Origin: CADEDH01 sp965262175
Lineage (GTDB): Bacteria; Actinomycetota; Acidimicrobiia; Acidimicrobiales; SZUA-35
Direction: 5' to 3'
Length of the DNA stretch: 64,000 nucleotides
NCBI GenBank assembly: GCA_965262175.1
Contig: CBDHES010000010.1
Span: 62,001-126,000, forward strand
Positions 8,479 through 17,851 of the stretch are shown here, one piece after another. Within the stretch, counting starts at the first letter, position 1, and each line of letters begins with the position of its first letter. The notes below the pieces were generated by a model. It was not told the DNA's origin and made no database searches. It was given only the letters and a program-made list of their open reading frames with translations. Made by a program: the position numbers and the translations under genes.

Positions 8479-9789
8479 ATGGCCGGCAACGCCGAACCCA
8501 CCAGCACGACCGCCAGCCCACCCCCGCCCGACGCCTCAGACCCGCTGGGCGAGCCCGGTGCCGGTGAGCCGAAGCTCCGGCGGACCATCAACCTCCCCCT
8601 GCTGGTGTTCTATGGGGTCGGGGTCACCGTCGGGGCCGGGATCTTCGCCCTGGTGGGGGAGATCCTCGACCTGGCCGGCGACCGGGCTCCCCAGTCGTTC
8701 CTCCTGTCGGGGGTGATCGCCGGGCTCACCGGCGCCGCCTATGCCCTCCTGGTCCGGGTCTACCCCCGGGCCGGTGGGGAGGCCGTGTTCGTCAACCGGG
8801 GACTCGGTGCGCTGGCCGCCCGGCTCGCCGGCTACGGGGTGTTGGCCGTCGGGGTGATCTCCAGCGCGGTGGTGGCGCTGGCCTTCGCCGGCTACATCCG
8901 CGAGATCGTCGACGTTCCCGCCACGCCGGTCGCCCTGGCGGTCGTGGCGCTCCTGGCCGGCGTGGCGTGCTGGGGGATCCGGGAGAGCGTGATCGCCGCC
9001 GCCATCATCACCCTCCTCGAGCTCATCACCCTGCTGGTCGTCGTCGTGTTCGGGATCGACTGGCTCACCGACGCCGACGTCTGGGCCCGAGGGTTCTCGG
9101 TGACGGGCGGCGACGGCGCCCTCGGCGGGTGGCAGCCGGTCCTGGCCGGGGCGGTGCTGGGGTTCTTCGCCTTCGTCGGGTTCGAGGACATCGAGAACAT
9201 GGCCGAGGAGACGGTGAACCCCCGCCGGACGGCACCGCTGGCCATCGCCTGGACCCTCGGCCTGACGATCGTCTTCTACGTCGCCCTCGCCCTGGTGGCG
9301 ATCGCCGCGCCCGACCGCGCCGCGGTGACCGGCTCGGACGCCCCGCTGGCCGAGATCTTCCACCAGCTCACCGGCCGCTCCGGTGACGGGGTGGCGGCCA
9401 TGGCCTCGGTCGCCATGATCAACGGGATCCTGGTCCAGATCGTGATGGCGTCCCGGGTCCTGTACGGGATGGCCAACGAGCGCCTCGTTCCCGGATGGTT
9501 CGGTGGTCTCAACCGGGCCCGGCGGACCCCGGTCCGGGCCACGGTCGTCCTCGCCCTGGCGATCATGGTGCTGGTCATCTTCTTTCCGCTGGTCGCCCTG
9601 GCCGAGCTGACCAGCGTGATCGTCCTGGCGGTGTTCGGCCTCGTCAACCTGTCGCTGTTCCGTCTCGGCGGGCAGCCGGGTATCGACCACCTCGTCCGCC
9701 GGTTCCGCTGGCTCGGGCTCGTCGGCGCCGCCGCCTCGGTCGCCCTCATCGCCGTGCAACTCACCTCGGGAGTGGGTGGCGGTCACTGA
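8479..9789 (+). CDS. APC family amino acid/amine permease
   Basis: 436-residue integral membrane transporter with about 12 hydrophobic segments. The first carries the APC hallmark INLPLLVFYGVGVTVGAGIF (the G-x-G-I-F substrate/ion loop), and FVGFEDIENMAEETVNPRR matches the conserved loop between helices 6 and 7. The N-terminal 35 residues are hydrophilic. The ATG at 8479 follows GAGGAG by a good spacing. The 138-base gap upstream shows no clear promoter or hairpin. Substrate is probably an amino acid or amine, from the family only. Confidence 0.9.
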   Translation: MAGNAEPTSTTASPPPPDASDPLGEPGAGEPKLRRTINLPLLVFYGVGVTVGAGIFALVGEILDLAGDRAPQSFLLSGVIAGLTGAAYALLVRVYPRAGGEAVFVNRGLGALAARLAGYGVLAVGVISSAVVALAFAGYIREIVDVPATPVALAVVALLAGVACWGIRESVIAAAIITLLELITLLVVVVFGIDWLTDADVWARGFSVTGGDGALGGWQPVLAGAVLGFFAFVGFEDIENMAEETVNPRRTAPLAIAWTLGLTIVFYVALALVAIAAPDRAAVTGSDAPLAEIFHQLTGRSGDGVAAMASVAMINGILVQIVMASRVLYGMANERLVPGWFGGLNRARRTPVRATVVLALAIMVLVIFFPLVALAELTSVIVLAVFGLVNLSLFRLGGQPGIDHLVRRFRWLGLVGAAASVALIAVQLTSGVGGGH

Positions 9790-9862
9790 CGGACGGTCGG
9801 CGGCCGGAACGGCCCGCGGTCGGGACTTGCGGTCCGGTTCTGCTCCCCTCTAAACCCAGGTC

Positions 9863-10618
9863 ATGGGCTATGAGGCGATCGAAGTGGACCGCGACGGCAG
9901 CGGGGCGGTGGCGACGGTGACGATGCATCGCCCCGAGGCGTTGAACGCCATCACCCCGACGATGCTGGCCGAGCTGAACGTCGCGTTCGACCACCTCGTC
10001 GCCGACGACACGGTCCGGGTCGTGGTGCTGACCGGGGCCGGTCGGGCCTTCAGCGCCGGGGTCGACCTCAAGGCCCTCGGCGAGCGGCGCCTCGAGGGCG
10101 GCAAGGTCGGCGATCTGCTCGACCTCCCGGCCCGCCGGCTCACCGAGATGATCGCCGCCACGTCCCAAGTCGTCGTGGCCAAGGTCAACGGCTTCTGCTT
10201 CACCGGAGCGCTGGAGCTGGCCCTGGCCTGTGACGTGATCGTGGTGGCCGACGAGGCCCGCCTCGGCGACACCCACGCTGCGTTCGGCCTCCGGCCGACG
10301 TGGGGGATGAGTCAGCGGCTTCCCCGCCTGGTCGGCCCGGCCAGGGCCCGGGAGCTGTCGCTCACCGCCCGTCAGTTCACGGGCCGGGAGGCCGCCGAGT
10401 ACGGCCTCGCGGCCCGGTCGTGCCCGGTGGCGGAGCTGGACGGCATCGTCGACGAGTTGGTGACGGCCATCGCCGCCAACAGTGCCGGCTCGCTGGCCGC
10501 CTACAAGGACCTGTACCGGGTGGCCGAGAACGCCGGCCTGGCCGACGGGTTGGCCTACGAGGCGTCGACCGACTACCCGATCGCCGACACCGAGGCCCGC
10601 GTCGCCTCCTTCCGCTGA
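9863..10618 (+). CDS. Enoyl-CoA hydratase/isomerase family protein
   Basis: 251-residue crotonase-fold protein. The oxyanion-hole segments are present: RAFSAGVDLKAL and the second glycine-rich turn KVNGFCFTGALELALACD. The position of the first catalytic Glu of true hydratases aligns with AFGLRP, where no Glu is seen, so hydration of enoyl-CoA is not assured; isomerase or other crotonase chemistry is possible. The start has only a weak AGG upstream. It precedes the kinase gene by 70 bases on the same strand. Confidence 0.85.
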   Translation: MGYEAIEVDRDGSGAVATVTMHRPEALNAITPTMLAELNVAFDHLVADDTVRVVVLTGAGRAFSAGVDLKALGERRLEGGKVGDLLDLPARRLTEMIAATSQVVVAKVNGFCFTGALELALACDVIVVADEARLGDTHAAFGLRPTWGMSQRLPRLVGPARARELSLTARQFTGREAAEYGLAARSCPVAELDGIVDELVTAIAANSAGSLAAYKDLYRVAENAGLADGLAYEASTDYPIADTEARVASFR

Positions 10619-10688
10619 GGGCACCGGCACTACACTCGACCCCTCGGAGGCCCAGCCTGTTGCTGGGAGGAGCGTGAGGAGCGGCGGC

Positions 10689-12338
10689 GTGGACCTGCCG
10701 GACATGATCGGCCGGTACCGGGTGGCCGGCCTGTTGGGATCGGGCGGCTTCGCCACGGTCTACCTGGCCGAGGACCCGACCCTCGAGGTCACCGTCGCCA
10801 TCAAGGTGCTGTCGGAGTCGATGGCTCTCGATCCTGAGCTCCGGGAGCGGTTCATCGCCGAGGCCCGGGTCATGCGGCGGCTGGCCGCCCCCGGTCTGGT
10901 CACCGTCCACGACATCAACGAGCATCAGGGTCGTCCGTACTTCGTGATGGAGCATTGCGCCCGCGGCACCCTGTCGGACCGGCTGCAGGATCTGTCCCGA
11001 CCGCTGTCGCTCGACGAGGGTCTCGGTCTGGCCGGCGTCCTGGCCGGTTGTATGAAGGGCATCCACCAGGCGGGGATGGTCCATCGCGATCTCAAGCCCA
11101 GCAACTACCTGATCCGGCGGACGCCGGTCCCCCATGGCCGGGCGATCGGTGACGTGCTCCACGGGGACGAGGAACTGGTCGTGGCCGACTTCGGCCTGGC
11201 CAAGGTGGTCGACCTGGCCGCGACCCGGGTCAGCATGGCCGGGGGCACGCCCGGTTTCAGCGCTCCCGAACAGTTCCGGGGCGACCCGACCGTCGACAGC
11301 CGGGCCGACGTCTACGCCCTGTCGGCCATCCTCATCAACGCCCTCACCGGTGCCCACCCGCTCCCGGTGCTGGCCGGCGGGCAGGACCCGTTCCCGCCCG
11401 AGGTGCTCGACCGCACCGGCCCGCTGCGGGCCGAGGTGGTCCGGGGGCTGTCGTTCGACCGCAACCAGCGCCACACCGACGCCGCCGAGTGGCACGCCGC
11501 GATCGTGGCCGCCGGGTCCGGCCACGTCGCCGGGGGCGGTACCTCCGGTCCGACCCCGATCGAGCGCGCCACGATCGTCGACCCGACGTGGCCACCGCCG
11601 GTCACCCCTTCGGGGATGGGACCGGCAGGGGGATCGGACGCGGGAACGGTCGTCGTCGGTCCCGACGACACGGGAACGGTCGTCGTCGGTCCCGACGGCA
11701 CGGGAACGGTGGTCGCCCCGCCGGCGGGCGCTCCCGTTGTCGGGTCCCGGCCGGCCGGCGCTCCGGTTCCCGGGCCCCCGCCGGCCGGTCGGCCGGTGTC
11801 GCCGACCGGGAGCGGACGTCGCCCGGCACTGCTGGCCGGGCTGGCCGCGGTCGTGGTGGCGGTCGTCGCCCTCGGTGGGGCATGGATGGTCGGCCTGCGC
11901 CTCCCCGGTCCGGCGATCGACGGGCCCCGATCGGGGGCGGTCGGCGACGAGGCGGTCTTCGCTATCGACGGCACGGCGACCTGGATCGTCGATGGTGAGG
12001 AGCGCACCGACGCCCGGGCGATATCGATCACCCCTCCCGAGGCGGGTCAGGTGATCGTCGAGGCCCGTTCGACGTTCCGGTCGAGCGAGCTGACCTTCGT
12101 GGCGACCGATCCCGGCGAGCCGCTCCGCATCGACGGGCCCGGTTCGGCCCGGGTGGGGGAGCCGATCACGCTCATCGCCGCCGGGTCGGCCGCCGCCACC
12201 TACACCTGGATCGTCGCCGGATCGGAGACCACCGGCCCGTCGCTCACGTTCGAGCCGATGGGAGCCGGGACGGTGACCGTCCGCCTCCTCTCCGACCTCG
12301 GAGAGGAGATCGAGCGGACGATCACCGTCATCGGCTGA
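10689..12338 (+). CDS. Receptor-type serine/threonine protein kinase (PknB-like) with Ig-like ectodomain
   Basis: 549-residue Hanks-type kinase. The kinase domain covers about residues 8-270: glycine loop GSGGFATVY, VAIKVL lysine, catalytic VHRDLKPSN, DFGLAK, and an APEQF-type activation segment end. A Pro/Gly/Val-rich linker with a 30-base tandem repeat follows, then one membrane helix at about 378-400 and an outside domain of about 150 residues with two beta-rich Ig/PKD-like modules (each with a TYTWIVAG or ATWIVDGE strand). GTG at 10689 is chosen because GAGGAG lies 7 bases upstream; GTG at 10674 is possible. No PASTA repeats are seen, so the ligand is unknown. Confidence 0.88.
   Translation: MDLPDMIGRYRVAGLLGSGGFATVYLAEDPTLEVTVAIKVLSESMALDPELRERFIAEARVMRRLAAPGLVTVHDINEHQGRPYFVMEHCARGTLSDRLQDLSRPLSLDEGLGLAGVLAGCMKGIHQAGMVHRDLKPSNYLIRRTPVPHGRAIGDVLHGDEELVVADFGLAKVVDLAATRVSMAGGTPGFSAPEQFRGDPTVDSRADVYALSAILINALTGAHPLPVLAGGQDPFPPEVLDRTGPLRAEVVRGLSFDRNQRHTDAAEWHAAIVAAGSGHVAGGGTSGPTPIERATIVDPTWPPPVTPSGMGPAGGSDAGTVVVGPDDTGTVVVGPDGTGTVVAPPAGAPVVGSRPAGAPVPGPPPAGRPVSPTGSGRRPALLAGLAAVVVAVVALGGAWMVGLRLPGPAIDGPRSGAVGDEAVFAIDGTATWIVDGEERTDARAISITPPEAGQVIVEARSTFRSSELTFVATDPGEPLRIDGPGSARVGEPITLIAAGSAAATYTWIVAGSETTGPSLTFEPMGAGTVTVRLLSDLGEEIERTITVIG
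11641..11711 (+). repeat. 30-bp in-frame tandem repeat in kinase linker
   Basis: Two nearly identical 30-base units (11641-11670 and 11671-11700, one difference) plus the first part of a third. They encode a ten-residue TGTVVVGPDG-type repeat in the flexible linker between kinase domain and membrane helix. Confidence 0.9.
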
Positions 12339-12355
12339 GATCGCCCCCTGGCCGG

Positions 12356-13531
12356 CTAGAAGCCGATCGCCGGGTCGATGTATTCGTTGGTGAACAGGTC
12401 CTCGGCGGTGACCTGGGGCATGTCCATGCCGGCGTCGGTCATGGAGGCGATGACCCCCTCGATGCGGTCGGTCTCCATGTCGCCGACGGTGTCGTTGGGG
12501 CCGTTGCCGACCAGACCGAGGTCGATCTGGGTGTCGACCGAGTAGGTCGCCAGCGCCTCGTCATAGACCCAGAAGTCGGCGTACTGCTCGACGGCGTCGA
12601 TGATGATGGCGTTGGCCCGGTCGGGGTCGGCGTAGAAGTCGACAACCGAGCGCTGGATGATCGGCACGACCTCGGTCAGGCAGGCGTCGAGTTCATCCTG
12701 GTCGGCGGGCCGGATGGCCACGGTCTGGCTGTAGACCTCGAAGCCGGCGTCGTGCAGGGTCTGAAACCGGACCGGTCGACCCCACTCCTCGAAGACGTTC
12801 TCGTAGTTGTGGGGCTCGGCCGAGGCGAACCCCTGTTGGGCGATGGCGCCTCCCTCGGCGACGAACCGGGCCGGCGAACCGTCGTAGGACGGGTCGATCT
12901 GGTCGGCCGACCAGATGCCCTGAGCGACGAAGACCTCGGAGAACACGCCGCCGCCGAAGACGTTGATCGTCACCCCGGCTGCGCCGAGATCGGCCAACGT
13001 CTCGACCTCCGGGTACGTCTCCGGGTCCCACATGATGATCTGGGGGTTCTGTTCGAGGGGGGCGACCACCGACAGCAGCGGAGCGTCGGCGAAGTTGAGC
13101 GCCTGGCTCTCGGTGTTGGCGTAGGCGAGGTGGATGCTGTCGTCGGTGTACACGTACGAGGCCACCGGGGCGGAGCCGATCGCCGGGCCTCCGGTCCGGA
13201 CCTCGAAGTCGATGCCGGTCGGCTCGCCGCCATCGACGAGGCTCCCCCGGACGACCTTGGCGTCGACGTCGACGGTGTAGTCGTCGCCGATCATGTTGTA
13301 GAGCGCGCCGTGCTCGGACTCGGGGAACCAGTCGGTCTGGATCACCAGCGGGCTGGGGCACACGTCGGCCAGGCCCCCGCCGTCGTCGGCCGACGAGGCG
13401 GCCTCACCGTCGGCGGCGTCGTCCGCTGCGGTGTCGTCATCGTCGTCCGAACCGCAAGCCGCGGCCAGAAGGCTGAGCGCTGCCAGCAGAGCCAGCAGCC
13501 GTCTGAAGGTAAGGGTTGTCACTCGCTTCAC
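12356..13531 (-). CDS. ABC transporter substrate-binding lipoprotein, THI5/SsuA-like
   Basis: 391-residue periplasmic-type binding protein. The signal peptide ends in LSLLAAACGSDDDDD (lipobox Cys near residue 26), followed by an acidic Ala/Ser/Asp tether. The mature domain begins with IQTDWFPESEHGALYNM, the W-x-P-x-x-x-H-x-x-hydrophobic pattern of ThiY/NMT1/SsuA proteins that bind pyrimidine thiamine precursors, sulfonates or riboflavin. It is the last gene of a three-gene operon read leftwards (ATPase, permease, binding protein), 75 bases after the permease. The ligand is not assigned. Confidence 0.88.
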   Translation of the reverse strand: MKRVTTLTFRRLLALLAALSLLAAACGSDDDDDTAADDAADGEAASSADDGGGLADVCPSPLVIQTDWFPESEHGALYNMIGDDYTVDVDAKVVRGSLVDGGEPTGIDFEVRTGGPAIGSAPVASYVYTDDSIHLAYANTESQALNFADAPLLSVVAPLEQNPQIIMWDPETYPEVETLADLGAAGVTINVFGGGVFSEVFVAQGIWSADQIDPSYDGSPARFVAEGGAIAQQGFASAEPHNYENVFEEWGRPVRFQTLHDAGFEVYSQTVAIRPADQDELDACLTEVVPIIQRSVVDFYADPDRANAIIIDAVEQYADFWVYDEALATYSVDTQIDLGLVGNGPNDTVGDMETDRIEGVIASMTDAGMDMPQVTAEDLFTNEYIDPAIGF

Positions 13532-13606
13532 GCTCCCCGTGGTTGGGTGGATTGCTCTCCGACCGCGACGAACGTCACGACCGGCGAGATCGGTTGGCGG
13601 CCGGGC

Positions 13607-14527
13607 TCAGTGGCTGCGGCCCTCGTCGTACCAGCGTCCGATGACGAGGCTCTGCAGCCAACCGAAGGCGAGGAAGACCGTCACCCCCAGGGCCGACGAG
13701 AGGATGACGGCGGCGATCAGCTCCTCGCCCTGCAGCTGGTTGGCGTAGCGGCGGATCAGCTGGCCGACCCCAACCTCGCCCCGACCGAAGAAGAAATCGC
13801 CGACGATCGACCCGATCACCGACAGCCCGGCCGAGATTCGCAACCCGGCGAAGATGGCCGGGAGGGCGGCGGGGAACATCAGCTTCCGGAGCCGGGTCAA
13901 CCGGCTGGCGTGGTGGAGGGTGAACAGCTCGTGCATCCCCCGGTCGGCCGACTGGAGGCCGAACAGGGTGTTCACGATGATCGGGAACAGCGAGATGATC
14001 ACGCACACCACGATCCGTGACGTCTGGTCGGTCCCGAACCAGAAGATGATCAGGGGGGTGATGGCCAGGATCGGCACCGCCTGGAGGGTGACCAGGTACG
14101 GGAAGAGGGCCCGCTCGAACACCTTGGCCTGGCTCATGATGACGGCCAGCGCGAAGCCGATGGCGATCGAGATGGCCAGCCCGTAGGCCGCGACCCGGGT
14201 GCTCGACCACAGGGCGCCCAGCAGTTCGACCAGGTGACCGTCCTCGGTCCGGAAGCCATGGGTCAGGACCTGGTGCGGTGGGCGGAGGAGGAACCGGCGA
14301 TCGGGTCGGAGCACGACGTAGGACACGACGTACCACAGGCCGATCAGGGCCGCGCCGAACACCAGCGGGGGAAGGATCATCCGGAGGAACGCCCCCCGCA
14401 GCCGCGCGACAAGGCTGGGCGTGGGCCGGGCCCCCGGCGTCGGGCCGGCGTCGGGGGCCGGATCGATCCGGAGGTCGTCGTCGACGCCGTCGTGGAGCAC
14501 GTCGACGGCGTGGTCGAGATCGGTCAT
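13607..14527 (-). CDS. ABC transporter permease, SsuC/ThiX-like
   Basis: 306-residue inner-membrane permease with about six helices after a hydrophilic N-terminus of about 45 residues. The EAA-type coupling loop is visible around DRGMHELFTLHHASRLTRLR followed by KLMFPAALPAIFAGLRIS. This belongs to the BPD_transp_1 family of taurine, nitrate and pyrimidine importers. Its start overlaps the ATPase stop by four bases (14524-14527), so expression is coupled. Confidence 0.9.
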   Translation of the reverse strand: MTDLDHAVDVLHDGVDDDLRIDPAPDAGPTPGARPTPSLVARLRGAFLRMILPPLVFGAALIGLWYVVSYVVLRPDRRFLLRPPHQVLTHGFRTEDGHLVELLGALWSSTRVAAYGLAISIAIGFALAVIMSQAKVFERALFPYLVTLQAVPILAITPLIIFWFGTDQTSRIVVCVIISLFPIIVNTLFGLQSADRGMHELFTLHHASRLTRLRKLMFPAALPAIFAGLRISAGLSVIGSIVGDFFFGRGEVGVGQLIRRYANQLQGEELIAAVILSSALGVTVFLAFGWLQSLVIGRWYDEGRSH

Positions 14528-15276
14528 GTGTGCGCTCCTCTCAGCGCCTGCGACACCTCACCGCTCAGTTGGGCGAAGTCGGGGTCGAACCGGAGGTCGG
14601 GGGTGCGAGGGTAGGCGAAGGGGACGTCGAAGGTCCCGACGATCCGACCCGGCCGGGCCGACATGACCAGCACCCGGCTGCTCAGGAAGACCGCCTCGCT
14701 GATCGAGTGGGTGATGAACAACCCGGCGAAGTTCTCGGCGGCGAAGAGCTGGAGCGTCTCCTCGTTGAGGCGTTCCCGGGTGATCTCGTCGACCGCGCCG
14801 AACGGCTCGTCGAACAGGAAGACCGGTGGCTTGAGGGTGAGGGTTCGGGCCAGCGACGCCCGCATCCTCATCCCGCCCGACAGCGACTTCGGGTAGTGCC
14901 GCTCGAAGCCGGTCAGCCCGACCTTGTCGATGGCTTCGGCCGCCAGCCGTCGACGCTCGGAGCGGCTGATGCCGTGGAGCTCGGCCAACAGCTCGACGTT
15001 CTGGGTGACGGTCCGCCAGGGGAGCAGGGTGGCGTCCTGGAAGACGTACCCGAGGCGGTCCCGGTCGACGGTGACGGTGCCGCCGGTCGGTTCGAGCAGC
15101 CCGGCGGCGATCCGGAGCAGCGTCGACTTCCCACACCCCGAGGGCCCGACAATGGTCACGAACTCACCCCGATCGACCGAGAAGCTGATGTCCTGCAGCG
15201 TCTCGGTGCCGTCGGGAAAGGTCATGGCGATGCCGTCGAACGCCAAGGTGGCGGTGCTCGTGCCGATGTCGGTCAC
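14524..15276 (-). CDS. ABC transporter ATPase, SsuB/ThiZ-like
   Basis: ATPase subunit of the THI5/SsuA-type importer. Walker A is GPSGCGKST, the signature is LSGGMRMR, Walker B is VFLFDEPFGAVDE, and the H-loop is ITHSISEA. GTG at 15276 gives 250 residues beginning about 10 residues before the first conserved strand. An alternative GTG at 15387 adds 37 residues of unlikely composition and would occupy much of the divergent promoter region, so it is less favoured. First gene of the leftward operon; divergent from the LLM gene at 15453. Confidence 0.88.
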   Translation of the reverse strand: MTDIGTSTATLAFDGIAMTFPDGTETLQDISFSVDRGEFVTIVGPSGCGKSTLLRIAAGLLEPTGGTVTVDRDRLGYVFQDATLLPWRTVTQNVELLAELHGISRSERRRLAAEAIDKVGLTGFERHYPKSLSGGMRMRASLARTLTLKPPVFLFDEPFGAVDEITRERLNEETLQLFAAENFAGLFITHSISEAVFLSSRVLVMSARPGRIVGTFDVPFAYPRTPDLRFDPDFAQLSGEVSQALRGAHT

Positions 15277-15452
15277 TGGCGACCCCGCCCGGTCCCAGAA
15301 GCGACAGATCCGTTCGATCCCATAACAAGTAGCGGACAGACTAGCTCCGCCACCCGGCCCGATCACGCTGCTGGTTCGCTCCTTCACATTTGTTCACGTT
15401 GCTGTGACATGGTCGATCGACTGGCGAACCCGTCCGGACCTATCGTGAGGCC

Positions 15453-16607
15453 ATGCGCACTGGGATCTTCCTGTTCGGTGGGGTCGAGATGGACGACGCC
15501 GGGAGCGGGCCCCCGGCCCCCACCGATCGTCGCTATGACGCCAAGACGGTGTGGGCCACGACGGAGCGGATCCTGGAGACGGGCGTGCTGTGCGACCGGC
15601 TCGGGTTCGACAGCTTCTGGCTGACCGAGCACCACTTCCAGTACGAGGGATACGAGGTCGTCCCCAATGGCCTGATGACCGGGGCCATCCTCGCCGAGCG
15701 GACCGAACGGATCCGGATCGGCACGATGTTCAACGTCGTCGGCCAGTGGCATCCGCTGCGGCTGGCCGAGGATTTCGCCACCCTCCACAACCTCTCGGGC
15801 GGCCGAGGAATCCTCGGGATCGGCCGGGGGACCGTGCCCCGGGAGGCGGAGTCGCTGGGATCGAAGATCGGGAGCTTCGACAACCCCGACAAGGCCGACG
15901 CCGACGACTTCAACCGGAAGCAGTTCGCCGAGGCGGTCGAGGTGATCCACCTCGCGCTCGACAACGAGTCGTTCGCCTTCCACGGCGACGTCTACGACTT
16001 CCCGCCGCCCGGCATCCCCGACCGGGGCGGGTTCGTGACCGAACTGAGCCTCCTGCCCCGGCCCCTCCATCCGTACGAGACGTGGCAGGCCATCACCTCG
16101 CCCCCGACCCTCGAAGCGGTGCCCCGCGCCGGGTGGGGTGGCGTGTTCTGGCTGAAGCACCACGCCTTCGTCAAGGCGTTCTGGGATCGGTACGGCGAGC
16201 TGTACGCCGAGACCCACGGCCGCCCGCTCGCCCCTGGTGAGAAGCGTTGCCTGGTCCTCAACACGTGCGTGGCCGACAGCCGGGAGGCGGCGATGGCCGC
16301 CGTCCGCCCCGGTCACGACGAGTTCTGGAAGTTCCTCGGCCCGTACGGCTGGAGCCGGGGCTACATGGGGCCCGACGGCAAGCCGTCGCCCCCCGGCCTG
16401 ATCCCCACCCTCGAGGAGTCACTCGACAACAAGGTGTGGCTGGTCGGCACCGCCGACGACGTGGCCGAGGGCATCGCCTGGTACCGCGAGCATCTCGACG
16501 GCCTGGAGGACCTGATCCTGTTCCCGGCCATGCCCGGCGATCCCTACGACCTGGTCGACGAGCAGCTCCACCGGGTGGCCGAGGACGTCCTCCCCCAGCT
16601 GAGCTGA
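15453..16607 (+). CDS. LLM class flavin-dependent oxidoreductase
   Basis: 384-residue luciferase-like monooxygenase. Family features are FWLTEHHFQYEGYEVVPNG near residue 60 (the EHH motif of the LuxA-like branch), IRIGTMFNVVGQWHPLRLAED, and LSGGRGILGIGRGTVPRE. The EHH motif favours an FMN-type LLM oxygenase over the F420 branch, but this is not certain. It is divergent from the THI5/SsuA-like importer, an arrangement often seen with sulfonate or pyrimidine utilisation. The next gene follows after seven bases. Confidence 0.87.
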   Translation: MRTGIFLFGGVEMDDAGSGPPAPTDRRYDAKTVWATTERILETGVLCDRLGFDSFWLTEHHFQYEGYEVVPNGLMTGAILAERTERIRIGTMFNVVGQWHPLRLAEDFATLHNLSGGRGILGIGRGTVPREAESLGSKIGSFDNPDKADADDFNRKQFAEAVEVIHLALDNESFAFHGDVYDFPPPGIPDRGGFVTELSLLPRPLHPYETWQAITSPPTLEAVPRAGWGGVFWLKHHAFVKAFWDRYGELYAETHGRPLAPGEKRCLVLNTCVADSREAAMAAVRPGHDEFWKFLGPYGWSRGYMGPDGKPSPPGLIPTLEESLDNKVWLVGTADDVAEGIAWYREHLDGLEDLILFPAMPGDPYDLVDEQLHRVAEDVLPQLS

Positions 16608-16614
16608 GCCGATC

Positions 16615-17127
16615 GTGTCGGTGACCACCCTGGTCGTCCAGGACCATCCGCTCTCGGAGAGCTACAGCGCCGCCCTCCGGGGCCGGGTCGTCGAAGCGCT
16701 GGAGCGTCGGGGACGACCCCACGAGGTGTTCCGCCTCGGCCAGGGGGAGCGGCCGACGGTCGACGACGTGGCCGGGGTAGGACGGCTGATCCTCGTCTAC
16801 CCGACGTGGTCGGGCGGGATTCCGGCCCGGTTGCTCGATTGGCTCCACGAGGTACTCGACCGGCCGGCATGCCTGGCCGACGTCGACGAGCTGGTGGCGG
16901 TGACCAGTTGCGGCTCGTCACGGCTGATCAACCGCATCCAGGGGGAGTGGGGCAAGCGGTACCTGGCGTCGACCGTGCTCGGCCGGTGCCGAGCCGGCGC
17001 CCGGTTCCGGTGGGTCCCCCTCTACAAGATCGACCGGCTCGATCGGCCCGCCACCGCCACCCACCTCGGTCGGATCGACCGACGGCTCGGCCTCGGCGGC
17101 GTCGAGCCACCGAGCCAACCAGGCTGA
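16615..17127 (+). CDS. Flavodoxin-fold NAD(P)H oxidoreductase-like protein
   Basis: 170 residues with a flavodoxin-like fold of the NAD(P)H:quinone oxidoreductase type. The pattern is strand 1 TTLVVQDHPLSESYSAALR (phosphate loop D-H-P-x-x-x-S-x-S), then LILVYPTWSGGIPARLLDWL, the family's Y-P-x-W-x-x-x-P-A segment. GTG at 16615 lies seven bases after the LLM stop, so this could supply reduced flavin to the LLM enzyme (inference from order). The C-terminus carries a basic linker and is somewhat shorter than average for the family. Confidence 0.75.
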   Translation: MSVTTLVVQDHPLSESYSAALRGRVVEALERRGRPHEVFRLGQGERPTVDDVAGVGRLILVYPTWSGGIPARLLDWLHEVLDRPACLADVDELVAVTSCGSSRLINRIQGEWGKRYLASTVLGRCRAGARFRWVPLYKIDRLDRPATATHLGRIDRRLGLGGVEPPSQPG

Positions 17128-17137
17128 GGTGTCAGCG

Positions 17138-17159
17138 GACCCCGAGGATGCTCGGGGTC
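17138..17159. terminator. Hairpin between convergent genes
   Basis: Perfect 9-bp inverted repeat GACCCCGAG / CTCGGGGTC with a 4-base GATG loop, placed between the stops of the two convergent flavodoxin-fold genes (17127 and 17168). No U-tract, as is usual in high-GC actinobacteria. Could serve both directions. Confidence 0.6.
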
Positions 17160-17167
17160 GCTTCCGG

Positions 17168-17728
17168 TCACCACCTCTCGAGGGCGGCCAAGCCGGCCAT
17201 CCGATCGGACCCGTCGCCGCCGACCGTGCGGTAGGCGGCCCGACAGCGCCGGTTGGAGCTGAGGTGGAACGATCGAGCCAGGCACGGCCCGAAGTCGTTC
17301 CGCCGGTCGTGGCGGCCCGGTCCCGATCGGGGCCCCCGCTCGCCGATCACCAACGCCCGGCGGAGGTGATCGAGCGCGCCGGTGATCGTCCCCTTCGGGG
17401 TGAACTCGAAGCCGACGCCCAACACGAAGACACGCTCCTGCCACGACTTCACCCGGGGCGGTGCGGTGCCGTGCACGATCGGGTAGCAGACGACGAGCCC
17501 CTCCGCCGCCCCGACCGCCTCCGCCCCGGCGATCGGAGCCGGGGTCACCAGGGGGCGATCGGTGAGGTAGGCGGACCGCTCCACATCGGACATGAACTCG
17601 TCGAACCCGTCGGTGGCCAGGTCGCAGCGGTCGATGGTGTGCCCGCCCTCGTCGAGTCGGGCCTCGATCGTCTCGATCAGCGGGCCCGGCTCACCGGCGT
17701 CGAACCCGTTGACCACCAGCACCCGCAT
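17168..17728 (-). CDS. Flavodoxin-fold NAD(P)H oxidoreductase-like protein
   Basis: 186 residues, same fold class as the convergent neighbour. The strand 1 segment MRVLVVNGFDAGEPGPLIE and GLVVCYPIVHGTAPPRVKSW (Y-P-x-x-x-G-x-x-P-x-x-K-S-W) match the NAD(P)H dehydrogenase (quinone)/NQO family; FEFTPKGTITGAL aligns with the family's later glycine loop. The last 60 residues are rich in Arg/Ser/Gly and less typical. The role is probably two-electron reduction of a quinone or flavin, not provable here. Confidence 0.68.
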   Translation of the reverse strand: MRVLVVNGFDAGEPGPLIETIEARLDEGGHTIDRCDLATDGFDEFMSDVERSAYLTDRPLVTPAPIAGAEAVGAAEGLVVCYPIVHGTAPPRVKSWQERVFVLGVGFEFTPKGTITGALDHLRRALVIGERGPRSGPGRHDRRNDFGPCLARSFHLSSNRRCRAAYRTVGGDGSDRMAGLAALERW

Positions 17729-17851
17729 CGCTCGGAGACTAGTCGACGGTCGATTCCCCGCCCCCGGTGGTCCCCGCTGCGCCGTCTACAGTCCGGGCAT
17801 GACGATGCCCAGCTCCTCCGTCGGCGGGCCGGCCTCCGCCGTGGTCACGCG

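Noticed and set aside
15277..15387. N-terminal extension of the SsuB/ThiZ-like ATPase from GTG 15387
   Set aside because: The added 37 residues are not like the family and would cover most of the divergent promoter region; the start at 15276 is preferred.
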